Assembly: GCF_009834515.1 (NCBI RefSeq)
Contig: NZ_CP019426.1
Span: 791,001 to 855,000 of the forward strand
DNA from: Pseudomonas sp. R84
Lineage (GTDB): Bacteria; Pseudomonadota; Gammaproteobacteria; Pseudomonadales; Pseudomonadaceae
Length of the DNA: 64,000 nt
Reading direction: 5' to 3'
Under the pieces are notes generated by a model. That model ran no database searches and was not told where the DNA came from. It worked only from the letters and a program-made list of their open reading frames with translations. This document shows positions 33,036 through 42,513 of the stretch, one piece after another. A program made the position numbers and the translations under genes. The stretch's first letter is position 1. Every line of letters begins with the position of its first letter.

Positions 33036-33226
33036 CCCTCACCCCAGCCCTCCCGAAACGTCGGACCGCCCAGAGGGAGAGGGGGCCGACCGAGGTCTCT
33101 TGCGTCATACATCGACCTGAAACACCGGGTCGATTATGGATTCGACGAAAAACGTTCAGATCGGTGTACCCCCAAATATCCCCCAATCAGTTCCCTCTCC
33201 CCCTGGGAGAGGGTTAGGGTGAGGGG
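33036..33226. repeat. MITE-like intergenic repeat, copy D
   Basis: About 191 bp with ends CCCTCACCCCAGCCCTCCCG and GGGAGAGGGTTAGGGTGAGG. The left hairpin is interrupted by an insertion (GAAACGTCGGACCGCC). The core GATTATGGATTCGACG is shared with copies A and C. Confidence 0.8.
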
Positions 33227-33292
33227 CCTCTTTCGGATCCCCGCAAATTCACGTCTACTGTCCACCGCCCCAACCACACTCAAGGACTGAAT

Positions 33293-34501
33293 GTGACCAC
33301 CCCCCGCAACACCCGCCTGATCGTCACTGCCCGACTGATCTCCGATTTCGGCGCCTTCCTCAACATGGTCGCGCTGGCCACCTACGTCTACCTGCTGAGC
33401 AACAGCGCCATGAGCGTCGGGATTTTCCTCGCCAGCCGCGTGGGCGGGGGGATATTTGCCAGCCTGATCGGCACCGCGTTTTACCGCCGTTGCAGTGGAC
33501 GTGCACCGCTGATCGCGTTCGATCTGCTGCGCGCCAGTGTGCTGGGTCTGTTATTGATTGTGCCCGTCAGCCAGCAAGCCATGCTGTTGCCGGTGATTGC
33601 CTTCGGCCTGGGCCTGGGCAACTCGATGTTCGCCATCGGCCTCAACAGCCAGTTGCCGCGTCTGATCCCTGCTGATCAATTGCTCAAGGCCAACGCCTGG
33701 ATCACTTCGGCCTCATCCGGCGCGATGGTCGCTGGCAGTCTGGTGTCGGGTTTGCTGGTGGCGGGTTTTGGCTTTGAAACGGTGTTCGCACTGAATGCAC
33801 TGACCTATTTGCTGGCAGCGTTATTGATCGTGCCGCTGCGTTTCGAACCCACGACCGTCAACGATGAACCCGAACGGGGCGAATGGACAGCACTCAAGCA
33901 AGGCCTGCGTTCGGCACCGGTGATTGCCGCGATGCTTGCGGTGACGATGGCCGACACGTTGGGCAGCGCTGCGCACAACGTCGGCTTTCCGATTATTTCC
34001 AAACTGCTCACACCGGATTCTGCGAGCACCACACTGGGGCTGATGCTCGCGGTGTGGGCCAGCGGCAAACTGCTGGGCGCGCGAATCGCCAGTCGTCTCA
34101 AGGGCTCGGACAACAGCCATCTGGAACGGCGGTTTTTCTTCGGCGTGGCGCTGATGTCCTGCGGCTTCATCCTGATGTTCCAGCAACACAGCCTCTACGG
34201 TCTGCTGCTGTTTTCATTGCCGGCGGGCCTCGGTGACGGCTTTTCCGAAGTCGGGTTGATGTCGCGGCTGCAGCGCGAACCCGAGCAGTTGCGCCTGCCA
34301 GTTTTCAGCGTGCTGACCTTGCTGCAAATGACCGGGTTCGGCATCGGTATGCTCATCGCCGCGCCGTTCTACGGGTGGTGGACGCCGGGCGCCGTGGTCA
34401 TGCTGTTTCACGGCATTCCCCTCGGCACATTGCTCGCGGTGAAAGTCCTGGCACTCAGGCGCGGGCGGGTTGTGCGCAGCAGCCCGACGCCAGTTCCTTG
34501 A
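33293..34501 (+). CDS. MFS transporter (EntS/MFS_3-like exporter)
   Basis: 402 residues with about twelve hydrophobic segments. The start is GTG with AAGGA seven bases upstream. The opening LIVTARLISDFGAFLNMVALATYVYLLSNSA and the GLGNSMFAIGLNSQLPRLIPADQLLKANA segment resemble MFS_3 exporters, which extrude siderophores or drugs. No substrate clue lies nearby. The 3' end overlaps convergent cueR by 47 bp. Confidence 0.83.
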   Translation: MTTPRNTRLIVTARLISDFGAFLNMVALATYVYLLSNSAMSVGIFLASRVGGGIFASLIGTAFYRRCSGRAPLIAFDLLRASVLGLLLIVPVSQQAMLLPVIAFGLGLGNSMFAIGLNSQLPRLIPADQLLKANAWITSASSGAMVAGSLVSGLLVAGFGFETVFALNALTYLLAALLIVPLRFEPTTVNDEPERGEWTALKQGLRSAPVIAAMLAVTMADTLGSAAHNVGFPIISKLLTPDSASTTLGLMLAVWASGKLLGARIASRLKGSDNSHLERRFFFGVALMSCGFILMFQQHSLYGLLLFSLPAGLGDGFSEVGLMSRLQREPEQLRLPVFSVLTLLQMTGFGIGMLIAAPFYGWWTPGAVVMLFHGIPLGTLLAVKVLALRRGRVVRSSPTPVP

Positions 34502-34868
34502 GGATCGGGCAGTCGGGGCGGTGGTCGCCGTTACAGTGCTCGACGAGGTCTTGCAGAGTGTCGCGCAACTCGCCGAGTTCGCGGATCTTCTGATTCAACT
34601 CGTCTATGTGCTGGCGCGCCAACGCCTTCACATCGGCGCTGGCGCGTTGGCGATCCTGCCAGAGGGTCAACAGTTTGCCGACCTCTTCCAGGGAAAAGCC
34701 GAGATCCCGCGAGCGCTTGATGAATGCCAGCGTGTGCAGGTCATCGTCACGGTAGACCCGATAACCGCTGTCGGTGCGATGGGCGGCTTTGAGCAGGCCG
34801 ATCGACTCGTAGTAACGGATCATTTTCGCGCTGAGGCCACTGTGTTTGGCCGCTTGACCGATGTTCAT
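34455..34868 (-). CDS. cueR: Cu(I)-responsive MerR-family regulator CueR
   Basis: 137 residues: N-terminal MerR HTH ([22 protein letters not shown]), dimerisation helix and the metal loop [10 protein letters not shown] with Cys112 and Cys120, the exact positions of the E. coli CueR ligands. It senses cytosolic Cu+ and activates copA/copZ by untwisting a 19-bp-spaced promoter. It is transcribed after copA with a 4-bp ATGA overlap. The C-terminal extension has an extra CC pair ([10 protein letters not shown]). Confidence 0.93.
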   Translation of the reverse strand: MNIGQAAKHSGLSAKMIRYYESIGLLKAAHRTDSGYRVYRDDDLHTLAFIKRSRDLGFSLEEVGKLLTLWQDRQRASADVKALARQHIDELNQKIRELGELRDTLQDLVEHCNGDHRPDCPILKELASGCCAQPARA

Positions 34869-37258
34869 CGGTGCTCCTCCAGATCCTTGGGTTTCCAGGT
34901 TTTCAACAGTAGCGCATTGCTCACCACGCTGACGCTCGACAGCGCCATCGCCGCACCGGCCAGCACCGGATTAAGGAAGCCGAACGCCGCCAGCGGAATG
35001 CCGATCAGGTTGTAGACGAAGGCCCAGAACAGGTTCTGGCGGATCTTCGCATAAGTCTTGCGGCTGATTTCCAGTGCCGCCGGCACCAGCCGTGGATCGC
35101 CGCGCATCAGGGTAATGCCCGCCGCGTGCATGGCGACGTCGGTGCCGCCGCCCATGGCGATACCGATGTCGGCAGCGGCGAGGGCCGGGGCGTCGTTGAT
35201 GCCGTCACCGACCATGGCGACCACGCCGGTTTTCTTCAGCTCGCTGACGGTGGCGGCTTTGTCCGCCGGCAGCACTTCGGCGTGGACGTTGCTGATGCCC
35301 AGCGCTTCGGCGACCACACGTGCGCTGCCACGGTTGTCGCCAGTCAGCAGATGGCTGTGAATATTGCGGGCAGCAAGTTGTTGCACGGCTTCAAGTGCGC
35401 CGGGTTTCAAGGTGTCACCGAAGGCGAACAAGCCGAGTACTTTTTGCTCAGGACTTTGCTCGATCAACCACGACAACGTGCGGCCTTCGGTTTCCCAGGC
35501 GCTGGCGGATTCGGCAAGGTCTCCAGCGCTCAAGCCGCTTTCGTCCAGCAAGCGCCGATTGCCCAGCGCCAGACGCCGGCCGTCGAGATTGCCGGCAATG
35601 CCGCGACCGGTCAGCGACTGGCTGTCGCTGACATCTGGCACGTTCAGACCTCGTTCAGCAGCCGCATCCAACACTGCTTTGGCCAGTGGGTGTTCACTGC
35701 CGCGTTGCAGGGCGCCGGCCAGTTTCAGCAGCGCGTCTTCATCACCATCCACTGCACTGAAATGGGCGATACGCGGTGTGCCAGAGGTCAGCGTGCCGGT
35801 CTTGTCGAAGACCACGCTGCTAACTTCATGGGCGCGTTCCAGCGCTTCGGCGTCCTTGATCAGAATGCCGTGACGCGCCGCTACGCCGGTGCCGGCCATG
35901 ATCGCCGTCGGCGTGGCAAGGCCCAATGCACACGGGCAGGCGATGACCAGCACCGCGACGGCGTTGATCAACGCGGTCTCCATCGGTGCGCCGTAGAGCC
36001 ACCAGCCGATCAGTGTCGCCAACGCTAAAACCAGCACGGTGGGCACGAATACCTGACTGACGTTATCCACGAGTTTCTGGATCGGCGCTTTGGCGGCTTG
36101 GGCGTCTTCTACCAGACGAATAATCCGTGCCAGAACGGTTTCCGCACCGAGCGCCTGGGTGCGCACCAGCAAGCGACCCTCGCCATTGATCGCGCCGCCG
36201 GTGACCTTGTCCCCCGGTTGTTTCGGCACCGGCAGACTCTCGCCGCTGATCAGTGCTTCGTCGGCATGACTCTGGCCCTCGATGACTTCGCCATCGACCG
36301 GGAAACGTTCGCCGGGTTTGACCAGCACCAGATCGTTGAGGCGCAACGCGCTGATGGCGACATCCTGCTCGCGGCCGTCGATCACTTGAATCGCCCGCTC
36401 CGGACGCAACGCTTCCAGCGCGCGGATGGCGCTGGCGGTCTGGCGTTTGGCGCGGCTCTCCAGGTATTTGCCGAGCAGTACCAGGGCAATGACCACCGCC
36501 GACGCTTCGAAATACAGATGCGGCATGCGCCCGGCAGCGGTGGCCCATTCGTAAAGGCTCAGGCCGTAACCGGCGCTGGTGCCGAGGGCGACCAGCAAGT
36601 CCATATTGCCGGCGCCAGCGCGAACGGCTTTCCATGCGGCGACGTAGAAGCGTGCACCGAAAATGAACTGCACGGGCGTGGCGAGGGCGAATTGCGCCCA
36701 TGCCGGGAGCATCCAGTGGATGCCGAACGGTTGCAGCAACATCGGCGCCACCAGCGGCAGGGCGAGGGCGATCGCGCAGATCAGTGCCCAGCGTTCATGT
36801 TTCAGGCGCTGTTGTTGTTTATCGGTTTGTGGGTGTTCGGCTTGCCAGACGCTGGCCGAGTAGCCGGCCTTGCTCACGGCGTCGAGCAGGGTTTGCGAAT
36901 CGACCTGACCGAGCAATTCGAGGTGCGCACGTTCGTTGGCCAGGTTAACGCTGACACTTTTCACCCCGAGGACTTTGCTCAGGGCGCGTTCGACGCGACC
37001 GACGCAGGACGCGCAGGTCATGCCTTCGATATTCAATTCGATAGTCTGCTGCGGGACGCTGTAACCGGCACGTTCGACCGCGTCCATCAACGCCGGCAGA
37101 CTGTCGCCCGGCGCTTGCACACGGGCCTGCTCGGTGGCGAGATTGACGCTGACGGCACTGGCGCCGCTGACTTTGCTCAAGGCCCGCTCGACACGCCCGG
37201 CACAACTGGCGCAGGTCATGCCGGCAATCGGCAGGTCGAAAGTGATGGAATCGGACAT
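34865..37258 (-). CDS. copA: Cu(I)-exporting P1B-type ATPase CopA
   Basis: 797 residues. There are two N-terminal heavy-metal domains, each with MTCASC (first Cys pair at 16/19, second near 80). Eight membrane segments include [13 protein letters not shown], the Cu-selective CPC motif. The cytosolic part has [16 protein letters not shown] with the phosphorylated Asp, SEHPLAKAV and [12 protein letters not shown]. It pumps cytosolic Cu+ to the periplasm. A CueR-type promoter lies 31-61 bases upstream, and cueR is the second gene of the operon. Confidence 0.95.
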   Translation of the reverse strand: MSDSITFDLPIAGMTCASCAGRVERALSKVSGASAVSVNLATEQARVQAPGDSLPALMDAVERAGYSVPQQTIELNIEGMTCASCVGRVERALSKVLGVKSVSVNLANERAHLELLGQVDSQTLLDAVSKAGYSASVWQAEHPQTDKQQQRLKHERWALICAIALALPLVAPMLLQPFGIHWMLPAWAQFALATPVQFIFGARFYVAAWKAVRAGAGNMDLLVALGTSAGYGLSLYEWATAAGRMPHLYFEASAVVIALVLLGKYLESRAKRQTASAIRALEALRPERAIQVIDGREQDVAISALRLNDLVLVKPGERFPVDGEVIEGQSHADEALISGESLPVPKQPGDKVTGGAINGEGRLLVRTQALGAETVLARIIRLVEDAQAAKAPIQKLVDNVSQVFVPTVLVLALATLIGWWLYGAPMETALINAVAVLVIACPCALGLATPTAIMAGTGVAARHGILIKDAEALERAHEVSSVVFDKTGTLTSGTPRIAHFSAVDGDEDALLKLAGALQRGSEHPLAKAVLDAAAERGLNVPDVSDSQSLTGRGIAGNLDGRRLALGNRRLLDESGLSAGDLAESASAWETEGRTLSWLIEQSPEQKVLGLFAFGDTLKPGALEAVQQLAARNIHSHLLTGDNRGSARVVAEALGISNVHAEVLPADKAATVSELKKTGVVAMVGDGINDAPALAAADIGIAMGGGTDVAMHAAGITLMRGDPRLVPAALEISRKTYAKIRQNLFWAFVYNLIGIPLAAFGFLNPVLAGAAMALSSVSVVSNALLLKTWKPKDLEEHR

Positions 37259-37288
37259 CGGTCGTACTCCCTGTAGTAGATACCTACA

Positions 37289-37319
37289 AGGATCAACCTT
37301 GCCATGCGGGCAAGGTCAA
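37289..37319 (-). promoter_or_regulatory. CueR-activated copA promoter
   Basis: Read on the minus strand: TTGACC (-35), a 19-base spacer and GATCCT (-10). Between them is a perfect dyad ACCTTGCC-N5-GGCAAGGT. The 19-base spacing and dyad are diagnostic of MerR-family copper promoters. Confidence 0.9.
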
Positions 37320-37350
37320 GCGCCATTCTTTGACGCGCCGCAAAACCAAC

Positions 37351-37440
37351 TGTGGGAGCGAGCCTGCTGGCGAAAGCGGTGGGTCAGTCAACATCATCGC
37401 TGAATGACACACCGTATTCGCGAGCAGGCTCGCTCCCACA
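37351..37440. repeat. REPIN (TGTGGGAGCGAGC type)
   Basis: Inverted REP pair between the copA promoter and the end of the small periplasmic gene at 37454. The left half has CTGG in place of CTCG in its core. Confidence 0.92.
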
Positions 37441-37453
37441 GGTTTGTATTTGC

Positions 37454-37837
37454 TTAATAGCCGAGATCGGCGCGCTTCAGGTACACGCCTTCCTGTGTCA
37501 TCGCGATCCGGTACTTCTGCACATCGCCCGCCTGCAGTTTTATTTCCTGCGAACCCGGTGCGAGCAAGCCCGGATTGCAACCCGGTACCTGCCCCGGCAG
37601 TAGTTTCAGACGCAGCGATACAGTGCCCGGTGGCAGGTTGAAAGACGTGCTCTGTTCCTGAAACAGGCGCGCCGACAGCTGATCCTGGATATACACACCG
37701 ATTTCGCAGGAGGTTGCCACTTCCAGGCGCTCGCGGGAGATGATCAGAACGCCGTAATCCTCACCAGCGGCTTGCACTGTAGGAACGGCGGCAAAGAGAC
37801 TGAGAAAGCCAAACAGGCTGAAAGCTGACCAGCGCAT
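37454..37837 (-). CDS. Small periplasmic protein of unknown function
   Basis: 127 residues with a signal peptide (FSLFGFLSLFAAVPTVQAA). The mature part looks beta-rich (YGVLIISRERLEVATSCEIGVYIQDQ, PGTVSLRLKLLPGQVPGC, KYRIAMTQEGVYLKRADLGY). It has two cysteines that could form a disulfide (about 43 and 87). It lies between copA and copZ and may be transcribed from the same region as copZ in the opposite direction. No metal-binding His/Met cluster is seen, so a copper role is only contextual. Confidence 0.7.
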   Translation of the reverse strand: MRWSAFSLFGFLSLFAAVPTVQAAGEDYGVLIISRERLEVATSCEIGVYIQDQLSARLFQEQSTSFNLPPGTVSLRLKLLPGQVPGCNPGLLAPGSQEIKLQAGDVQKYRIAMTQEGVYLKRADLGY

Positions 37838-37923
37838 GGCTGAATCTCCTGAATCGAGTCATTGATGTACGCAGCTTGGCCGAGCGCGGCGCCGATTGCC
37901 AGCCCGGCAGTTTATTGAAGAAC

Positions 37924-37954
37924 TTGACCTTGCCATCGTGGCAAGCTCGAAACT
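37924..37954 (+). promoter_or_regulatory. CueR-type promoter of copZ
   Basis: TTGACC (-35) at 37924, a 19-base spacer and GAAACT (-10) at 37949. The dyad ACCTTGCC-N5-GGCAAGCT matches the copA operator in 15 of 16 arm bases. It lies 31 bases before the copZ start. Confidence 0.85.
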
Positions 37955-37984
37955 GCCGGCAACCTCACTCAAAGGAGTCATTCC

Positions 37985-38182
37985 ATGCAAGTGTTCAACG
38001 TTCAAGGCATGTCCTGCGGTCACTGCGTCAAAGCCATCACCAGCGCAGTTCAGGCCAAAGATCCGGCGGCCAGTGTGCGGGTCGATCTGGCGGCGAAAGA
38101 GGTAGGCGTTGAGAGTGCGTTGACCAGCGATCAGGTCATCGAGGCGATCAGCGAAGAAGGCTACGCAGTGAAACTCGTCTGA
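37985..38182 (+). CDS. copZ: Copper chaperone CopZ
   Basis: 65 residues forming a single heavy-metal-associated domain with the metal loop GMSCGHC (Cys11/Cys14). The His between the cysteines is typical of bacterial CopZ. It carries Cu+ to CopA. AAAGGAG precedes the ATG, and the gene sits behind its own CueR-type promoter. Full length for the family. Confidence 0.93.
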   Translation: MQVFNVQGMSCGHCVKAITSAVQAKDPAASVRVDLAAKEVGVESALTSDQVIEAISEEGYAVKLV

Positions 38183-38271
38183 AGTTTTATAGTTAGCGAG
38201 CTATCGGAATGTTCAAGGCGTCCGGGCGCGGCTAGACTGTCGGGCTGCCGACTTGCCAACCTGGATGCCTG

Positions 38272-39474
38272 ATGAACTTCCGTACCATTCTGATTCTCGG
38301 TGCCTTGACCGCCTTCGGGCCCTTGGCGATCGACTTCTATTTACCTGCCTTTCCCTCGATGGCGCTGGCGTTCGGCACCGATGAGAAACACGTGCAGATG
38401 ACGCTGGCGGCGTATTTCGCCGGGTTGTCGATTGGCCAACTGGCTTATGGCCCGGTGGCGGATCGCTTTGGCCGACGCATTCCATTACTGGTCGGGCTCA
38501 CGCTGTTCACCCTGGCATCCCTGGCCTGTGCTTATGCGCCAAATCTGGAATGGTTGATCGGCGCGCGTTTCGTCCAGGCACTTGGAGGCTGTGCAGGGAT
38601 GGTGATTTCCCGGGCGGTGGTCAGCGACAAGTGCGACGCGGTGGGCTCGGCGAAAGTCTTCTCGCAATTGATGCTGGTGATGGGCCTGGCGCCGATTCTG
38701 GCGCCGATGCTCGGCGGTCTGCTGGTCAACACCACCGGCTGGCAGTCGATTTTCCTGGTGCTGACCGGGTTCAGCGCGCTGGCCGGTTTGGCCGTGGCGC
38801 TGGGCCTGCCGGAAAGTATGCCGGCGCACATGCCTCGCCAGCCGTTGTCCGGCGCGCTGCGTCAGTACGGTCGCTTGCTCAAGGACCGGGTTTACCTCGG
38901 CCATGCTCTGACTGGCGGCATCGCCATCGCCGGGATGTTTGCCTACATCGCCGGTTCGCCGTTTATCTTCATCAAACTGTATGGCGTGCCGGCCGAGCAT
39001 TTCGGCTGGCTGTTCGGCACCAACGCGGCGGGGTTCATTCTGGTGGCGCAGGTCAACGCGCGGATGTTGGCCAAGCGCGGCCCGGCGTTCCTGTTGTCGC
39101 GGGCAGTGTGGGTGTATTTCGCTGCCGGGCTAGCGTTGCTCGCGGTCAGCGCAATGCACACCGAATCCTTGTGGCCGCTGCTGATTCCCCTGTTCATCTG
39201 CGTATCGAGCCTGGGTTGCATCAGCCCGAATGCCGCTGCCTGCGCGATGAACGGTCAGGGCGCACGGGCCGGCAGTGCTTCGGCACTGCTCGGCTGCATG
39301 CAATTCAGTGTCGCCGCTGGTGCTTCGGCGCTAGTGGGGGTGTTGCACGACGGCACCGCCGTGCCGATGGCAATAGTCATCAGCCTGTGCGGTTTGCTGG
39401 TGGTGTGCGTGGCGCTGCTCACCCGCCGTCTGCAGAATGCCCGGGCACTGGCGCAAGCTCAGGCCGAGGCATAA
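38272..39474 (+). CDS. Bcr/CflA-family multidrug efflux MFS transporter
   Basis: 400 residues and twelve predicted membrane segments. Family hallmarks: ALTAFGPLAIDFYLPAFPSM, the motif A loop YGPVADRFGRRIPLL, RFVQALGGCAGMVISRAVVSD and SRAVW in the second half. Bcr/CflA exporters extrude chloramphenicol, bicyclomycin or sulfonamide-like compounds by proton antiport. It appears monocistronic after copZ. The ribosome site is weak. Confidence 0.9.
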   Translation: MNFRTILILGALTAFGPLAIDFYLPAFPSMALAFGTDEKHVQMTLAAYFAGLSIGQLAYGPVADRFGRRIPLLVGLTLFTLASLACAYAPNLEWLIGARFVQALGGCAGMVISRAVVSDKCDAVGSAKVFSQLMLVMGLAPILAPMLGGLLVNTTGWQSIFLVLTGFSALAGLAVALGLPESMPAHMPRQPLSGALRQYGRLLKDRVYLGHALTGGIAIAGMFAYIAGSPFIFIKLYGVPAEHFGWLFGTNAAGFILVAQVNARMLAKRGPAFLLSRAVWVYFAAGLALLAVSAMHTESLWPLLIPLFICVSSLGCISPNAAACAMNGQGARAGSASALLGCMQFSVAAGASALVGVLHDGTAVPMAIVISLCGLLVVCVALLTRRLQNARALAQAQAEA

Positions 39475-39480
39475 ATAACC

Positions 39481-39654
39481 TCAGCCGGCGGCGCGCTGCT
39501 GGCTGCGGTCGGGAATCTGATGGGGCGCGCAAAGTCGCGCTTCGAGGGTGCGGGTGAAGGCCAGTGCTTCGGCTTCACTGCGGAATGTCACGGCGTGTTG
39601 GTCCAGACGAACCTGCCATTGAGACTTTGCCACTTCTTTTATCAGGATCTTCAT
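39481..39654 (-). CDS. Small hypothetical protein (57 aa)
   Basis: Starts MKILIKEVAKSQWQVRLDQ with a strong GGGAGG site seven bases upstream; extending to 39741 adds a Cys-rich leader without a ribosome site. It resembles short two-strand/one-helix DUF2188-like proteins (QWQVRLDQHAVTFRSEAEALAFTRTLEA). It converges on the Bcr/CflA gene with a 6-bp gap. Function unknown. Confidence 0.65.
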   Translation of the reverse strand: MKILIKEVAKSQWQVRLDQHAVTFRSEAEALAFTRTLEARLCAPHQIPDRSQQRAAG

Positions 39655-39773
39655 TGCTGACCTCCCTTGCGTAAAAGATGTATCGCAGAGGCTTCGATTG
39701 TAGACCTGAATACGATCGCAATTGTGACAACGGTCAAGCATCGGACTGACGGCAAAAAACCTCCGGCAGCCCC

Positions 39774-39808
39774 TGTAGGAGCTGCCGAAGGCTGCGATCT
39801 TTTGATCT
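39774..39808. repeat. Second-family palindrome, single copy
   Basis: TGTAGGAGCTGCCGAAGGCTGCG followed by ATCTTTTGATCTT. The core GCTGCCGAAGGCTGC can form a short hairpin. Its right end touches the stop codon of the oxidoreductase gene at 39808. Confidence 0.8.
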
Positions 39809-40821
39809 TAGAAACCTTCTAAAACAATTTTCCCCTTGGCTTTGCCACTTTCCAGCAACTCATGGGCGCGGCGCAGGTTCGCCGCATTGATCGTGCCGAA
39901 ATGCTCGCCCACCGTAGTCTTCAAGGTTCCGGCATCAATCAGCTCCGCCACGCGATTGAGCAGTTTGTGCTGCTCGATCATGTCCGGCGTTTCGAACAGC
40001 GAGCGGGTGTACATGAACTCCCAGTGCAGCGACAGGCTTTTGCGCTTGAGTTTGCTTACGTCCAGCGACTTCGGATCATCGATCAATGCCAGTTTGCCCT
40101 GCGGCGCCAAGGCTTCGACCAATTGATCGAGGTGCTGATCGGTCTGGGTCAGGCTGGCGACGTGAGTCACGCTGTCGATCCCGGCGCGCTTGAGCTCTTC
40201 GCTCAGCGGCTGGCTGTGATCAATGACCAGATCGGCGCCCAGCTCTTTGACCCAATCGCGGGTCTGCTCGCGGGAAGCGGTGCCGATCACCTTCAGGCCT
40301 GTCAGTTGTTTGGCCAATTGCGTGAGGATCGAGCCAACCCCGCCGGCGGCACCGACGATCAGCAGGCTCTGATCTTCGTTGGTTTTGCTTTCGCGGATCT
40401 GCAGGCGTTCGAACAACAATTCCCACGCGGTGATCGCGGTCAGTGGCAGTGCGGCAGCGTCGGCAAAACCGAGGGATTTCGGCATATGGCCGACGATGCG
40501 TTCATCCACCACGTGCAGTTCGCTGTTACCGCCGGCACGGGCGATGGAGCCGGCGTAAAAGACCTTGTCGCCGGTCTTGAACAATGTCACTTCGCTACCA
40601 ACAGCCTTGACCACACCGGCGACGTCCCAGCCCAGCACTTTCGCCGCGCCGTTTTCCGGCGCCACGTTCTGCCGAACTTTGGTGTCGACCGGGTTGACCG
40701 AGATGGCTTTGACTTCCACCAGCACGTCGCGCGGGCCGGCGACCGGTTCTGGCAGTTCGATGTCTTGCAGGGATTGGGCGTCGCTGATCGGCAAGGAAGC
40801 GTAATAGGCGATGGCTTTCAT
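39808..40821 (-). CDS. Zinc-type alcohol dehydrogenase-like quinone oxidoreductase
   Basis: 337 residues of the MDR superfamily. The GroES-like N-terminus (VLVEVKAISVNPVDTKVRQN, LGWDVAGVVKAVGSEVTLFKTGDKVFYAG) lacks zinc ligands, as in quinone oxidoreductases of this branch. The NADPH site is LLIVGAAGGVGSILTQLAKQ. It reduces quinones or enones. The start at 40821 gives the canonical MKAIAYYASLPI opening. It forms an operon with the ABM-domain gene (32-bp gap) and is divergent from a LysR gene. Confidence 0.9.
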   Translation of the reverse strand: MKAIAYYASLPISDAQSLQDIELPEPVAGPRDVLVEVKAISVNPVDTKVRQNVAPENGAAKVLGWDVAGVVKAVGSEVTLFKTGDKVFYAGSIARAGGNSELHVVDERIVGHMPKSLGFADAAALPLTAITAWELLFERLQIRESKTNEDQSLLIVGAAGGVGSILTQLAKQLTGLKVIGTASREQTRDWVKELGADLVIDHSQPLSEELKRAGIDSVTHVASLTQTDQHLDQLVEALAPQGKLALIDDPKSLDVSKLKRKSLSLHWEFMYTRSLFETPDMIEQHKLLNRVAELIDAGTLKTTVGEHFGTINAANLRRAHELLESGKAKGKIVLEGF

Positions 40822-40853
40822 GAATGGCTCCGTACAGGTAATAGCAGAAGGAA

Positions 40854-41147
40854 TCAGGCAATCGCGCCGAGGCGCTTGAGCTGGAAGTGTTCGATGGTGT
40901 GGCCGGCGCTGGCCTGGAAATGCTGAAAGTGCGCGCTGTTGTTGTGCGCCTCGAGAATCGCTTCGCTGGCCCAGTGTTCGATCACATAAAACACCTGCGG
41001 GTCGGCGAGGTCGCGGTGCAAGTCGTACTGGCTGCAACCGTCCTCGGCGCGGCTCGGTTCAACCAAGGCGCGTAGACCCTGTTCGAGGAGATCCTGTTGG
41101 CCCGGTTTGGCAACCAGGGTGGCGATAGCGGTGAATGGCTGGGACAT
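40854..41147 (-). CDS. Antibiotic biosynthesis monooxygenase (ABM/YgiN-like) domain protein
   Basis: 97 residues, a single ferredoxin-like ABM domain: ATLVAKPGQQDLLEQGLRALVEPSRAEDGC, FYVIEHWASEAILEAHNNSAHFQHF. YgiN-type proteins act as quinol monooxygenases or quinone-handling partners, fitting the quinone oxidoreductase in the same operon. GGAG precedes the ATG at 41147. Confidence 0.88.
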   Translation of the reverse strand: MSQPFTAIATLVAKPGQQDLLEQGLRALVEPSRAEDGCSQYDLHRDLADPQVFYVIEHWASEAILEAHNNSAHFQHFQASAGHTIEHFQLKRLGAIA

Positions 41148-41266
41148 GCTCGGCTCCAGGGAAGCGGGATGAATGTGATGGAGAGATGATTGGCTATTTC
41201 TCTGCGAGATAAAACCGGCTAAAAGAGCAGTCTCTTTCAATATTTTTTTGATAATCGAGGCTGAGC

Positions 41267-42196
41267 ATGCTGCGTTTCGATGACTTGCAGTTGTTTGTCC
41301 GGGCGGCGGATCTGGGCAGTCTGTCGGCGGCTGCGCGAGTAATGGACATGTCTGCGGCCGTGGCCAGTGCGGCGTTAAAGCGAATCGAACAACAACTCGG
41401 CGCGCGGTTGCTCGCGCGTTCGACCCGCAGTTTGCGTCTGACGGCCGAGGGTGAGGGCTTTCTCGAATACGCCCGCGCGGCGTTGAGCAACCTCGATGAA
41501 GGCCGGCGCTTGCTGGCCAGCGGGCAGGATCAGGTCAGCGGGGTGTTGCAGTTGTCGGCGCCTTCGGACTTCGGCCGCAACCTGTTGCTGCCGTGGCTCG
41601 ATGAGTTCCAGCGCGAGCACCCGAAGCTGACCGTGCGTTTGCTGCTTGGCGACCGCATCGCCGATCTGTTTCGGCAACCGGTGGACGTCGCCTTGCGTTA
41701 TGGCGAGCCGGAAGACTCAAGCCTGGTCGCATTGCCCATCGCCCCGAACAATCGTCGTGTGCTGTGCGCCTCGCCGGCGTATCTGGCCCGGCACGGCGAA
41801 CCGCGTCAGCTCGAGCAATTGGCTCAGCACAACTGCCTGTTGTACATGCTCGGCAGCCGGGTTCATGACCATTGGAGTTTTCACGACGGTAAACGTGAAG
41901 TCGGCCTGACCGTCAGTGGCGACCGTTTCAGCGATGACGCCGACGTTGTGCGCCTGTGGGCGGTGGCTGGCGCCGGAATTGCCTACAAGTCGTGGCTGGA
42001 CGTGGGCGCCGATGTGCTGGCCGGGCGTCTCAAAGTGCTGCTGCCGGAGTTGCTGTGTGAGCGCGCACCGCTGAATTTGTTGTGCGCCCATCGCGCTCAA
42101 TTGAGTAAGCCGGTGAACCTACTGAGGGAAATGCTCGCCAGCCGATGCGCTGATTTGAGTAGTCAATTTCCCGCTTTTCCGAAAGTTGATCATTAG
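41267..42196 (+). CDS. LysR-family regulator
   Basis: 309 residues. N-terminal winged HTH (DDLQLFVRAADLGSLSAAARVMDMSAAVASAALKRIEQQLGARLLARSTRS), then a LysR substrate domain of the CrgA/QhpR-like type (GVLQLSAPSDFGRNLLLPWLDEF, DVALRYGEPEDSSLVALPI). It is divergent from the ABM/quinone-oxidoreductase operon over 119 bp and is its likely regulator, probably sensing an electrophile or quinone (inference). Confidence 0.88.
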   Translation: MLRFDDLQLFVRAADLGSLSAAARVMDMSAAVASAALKRIEQQLGARLLARSTRSLRLTAEGEGFLEYARAALSNLDEGRRLLASGQDQVSGVLQLSAPSDFGRNLLLPWLDEFQREHPKLTVRLLLGDRIADLFRQPVDVALRYGEPEDSSLVALPIAPNNRRVLCASPAYLARHGEPRQLEQLAQHNCLLYMLGSRVHDHWSFHDGKREVGLTVSGDRFSDDADVVRLWAVAGAGIAYKSWLDVGADVLAGRLKVLLPELLCERAPLNLLCAHRAQLSKPVNLLREMLASRCADLSSQFPAFPKVDH

Positions 42197-42513
42197 TCGC
42201 AGGTAAATAGAGAAATTTCTGTCAGGAACAATCACCACCTGCGCAGGCCCCGGCGCGGGACGCGGGAGCTAACCCGCTTATACTAGCGCCCGCCTCATGC
42301 CAGCACCGACACCCCGGCCCGGAGACCCTCGCACCGCGTCGCCAGTATTCGAGTGATGGTCGCGCAACTGCTGCGGGTTCTGTGCCGGAGCAGGCTGCGT
42401 CAGTGGCCTGCCTTGCCCCGGTTCATGGCGATTTTCGCGTCTTGGCCGATGACTCATTACCGGCCAAGATGTCTCCGAGCAGTAGACGATACGATTCAAC
42501 AGGGAGTGAACAC
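42197..42513. other. Spacer without a recognised gene
   Basis: 317 bp, GC-rich in the middle. A TATACT hexamer at 42277 and an ATG with a short frame of about 20 codons (42297 onward) suggest a promoter with a small leader or a decayed gene start. I recognise no protein or RNA family. The last 30 bases hold the AGGGAG site of the next gene. Confidence 0.4.

Noticed and set aside
42297..42440. Possible small RNA or decayed gene upstream of the ArsR-type gene
   Set aside because: Only a TATACT-like hexamer and a short open frame are visible; no terminator, strong stem or family resemblance.
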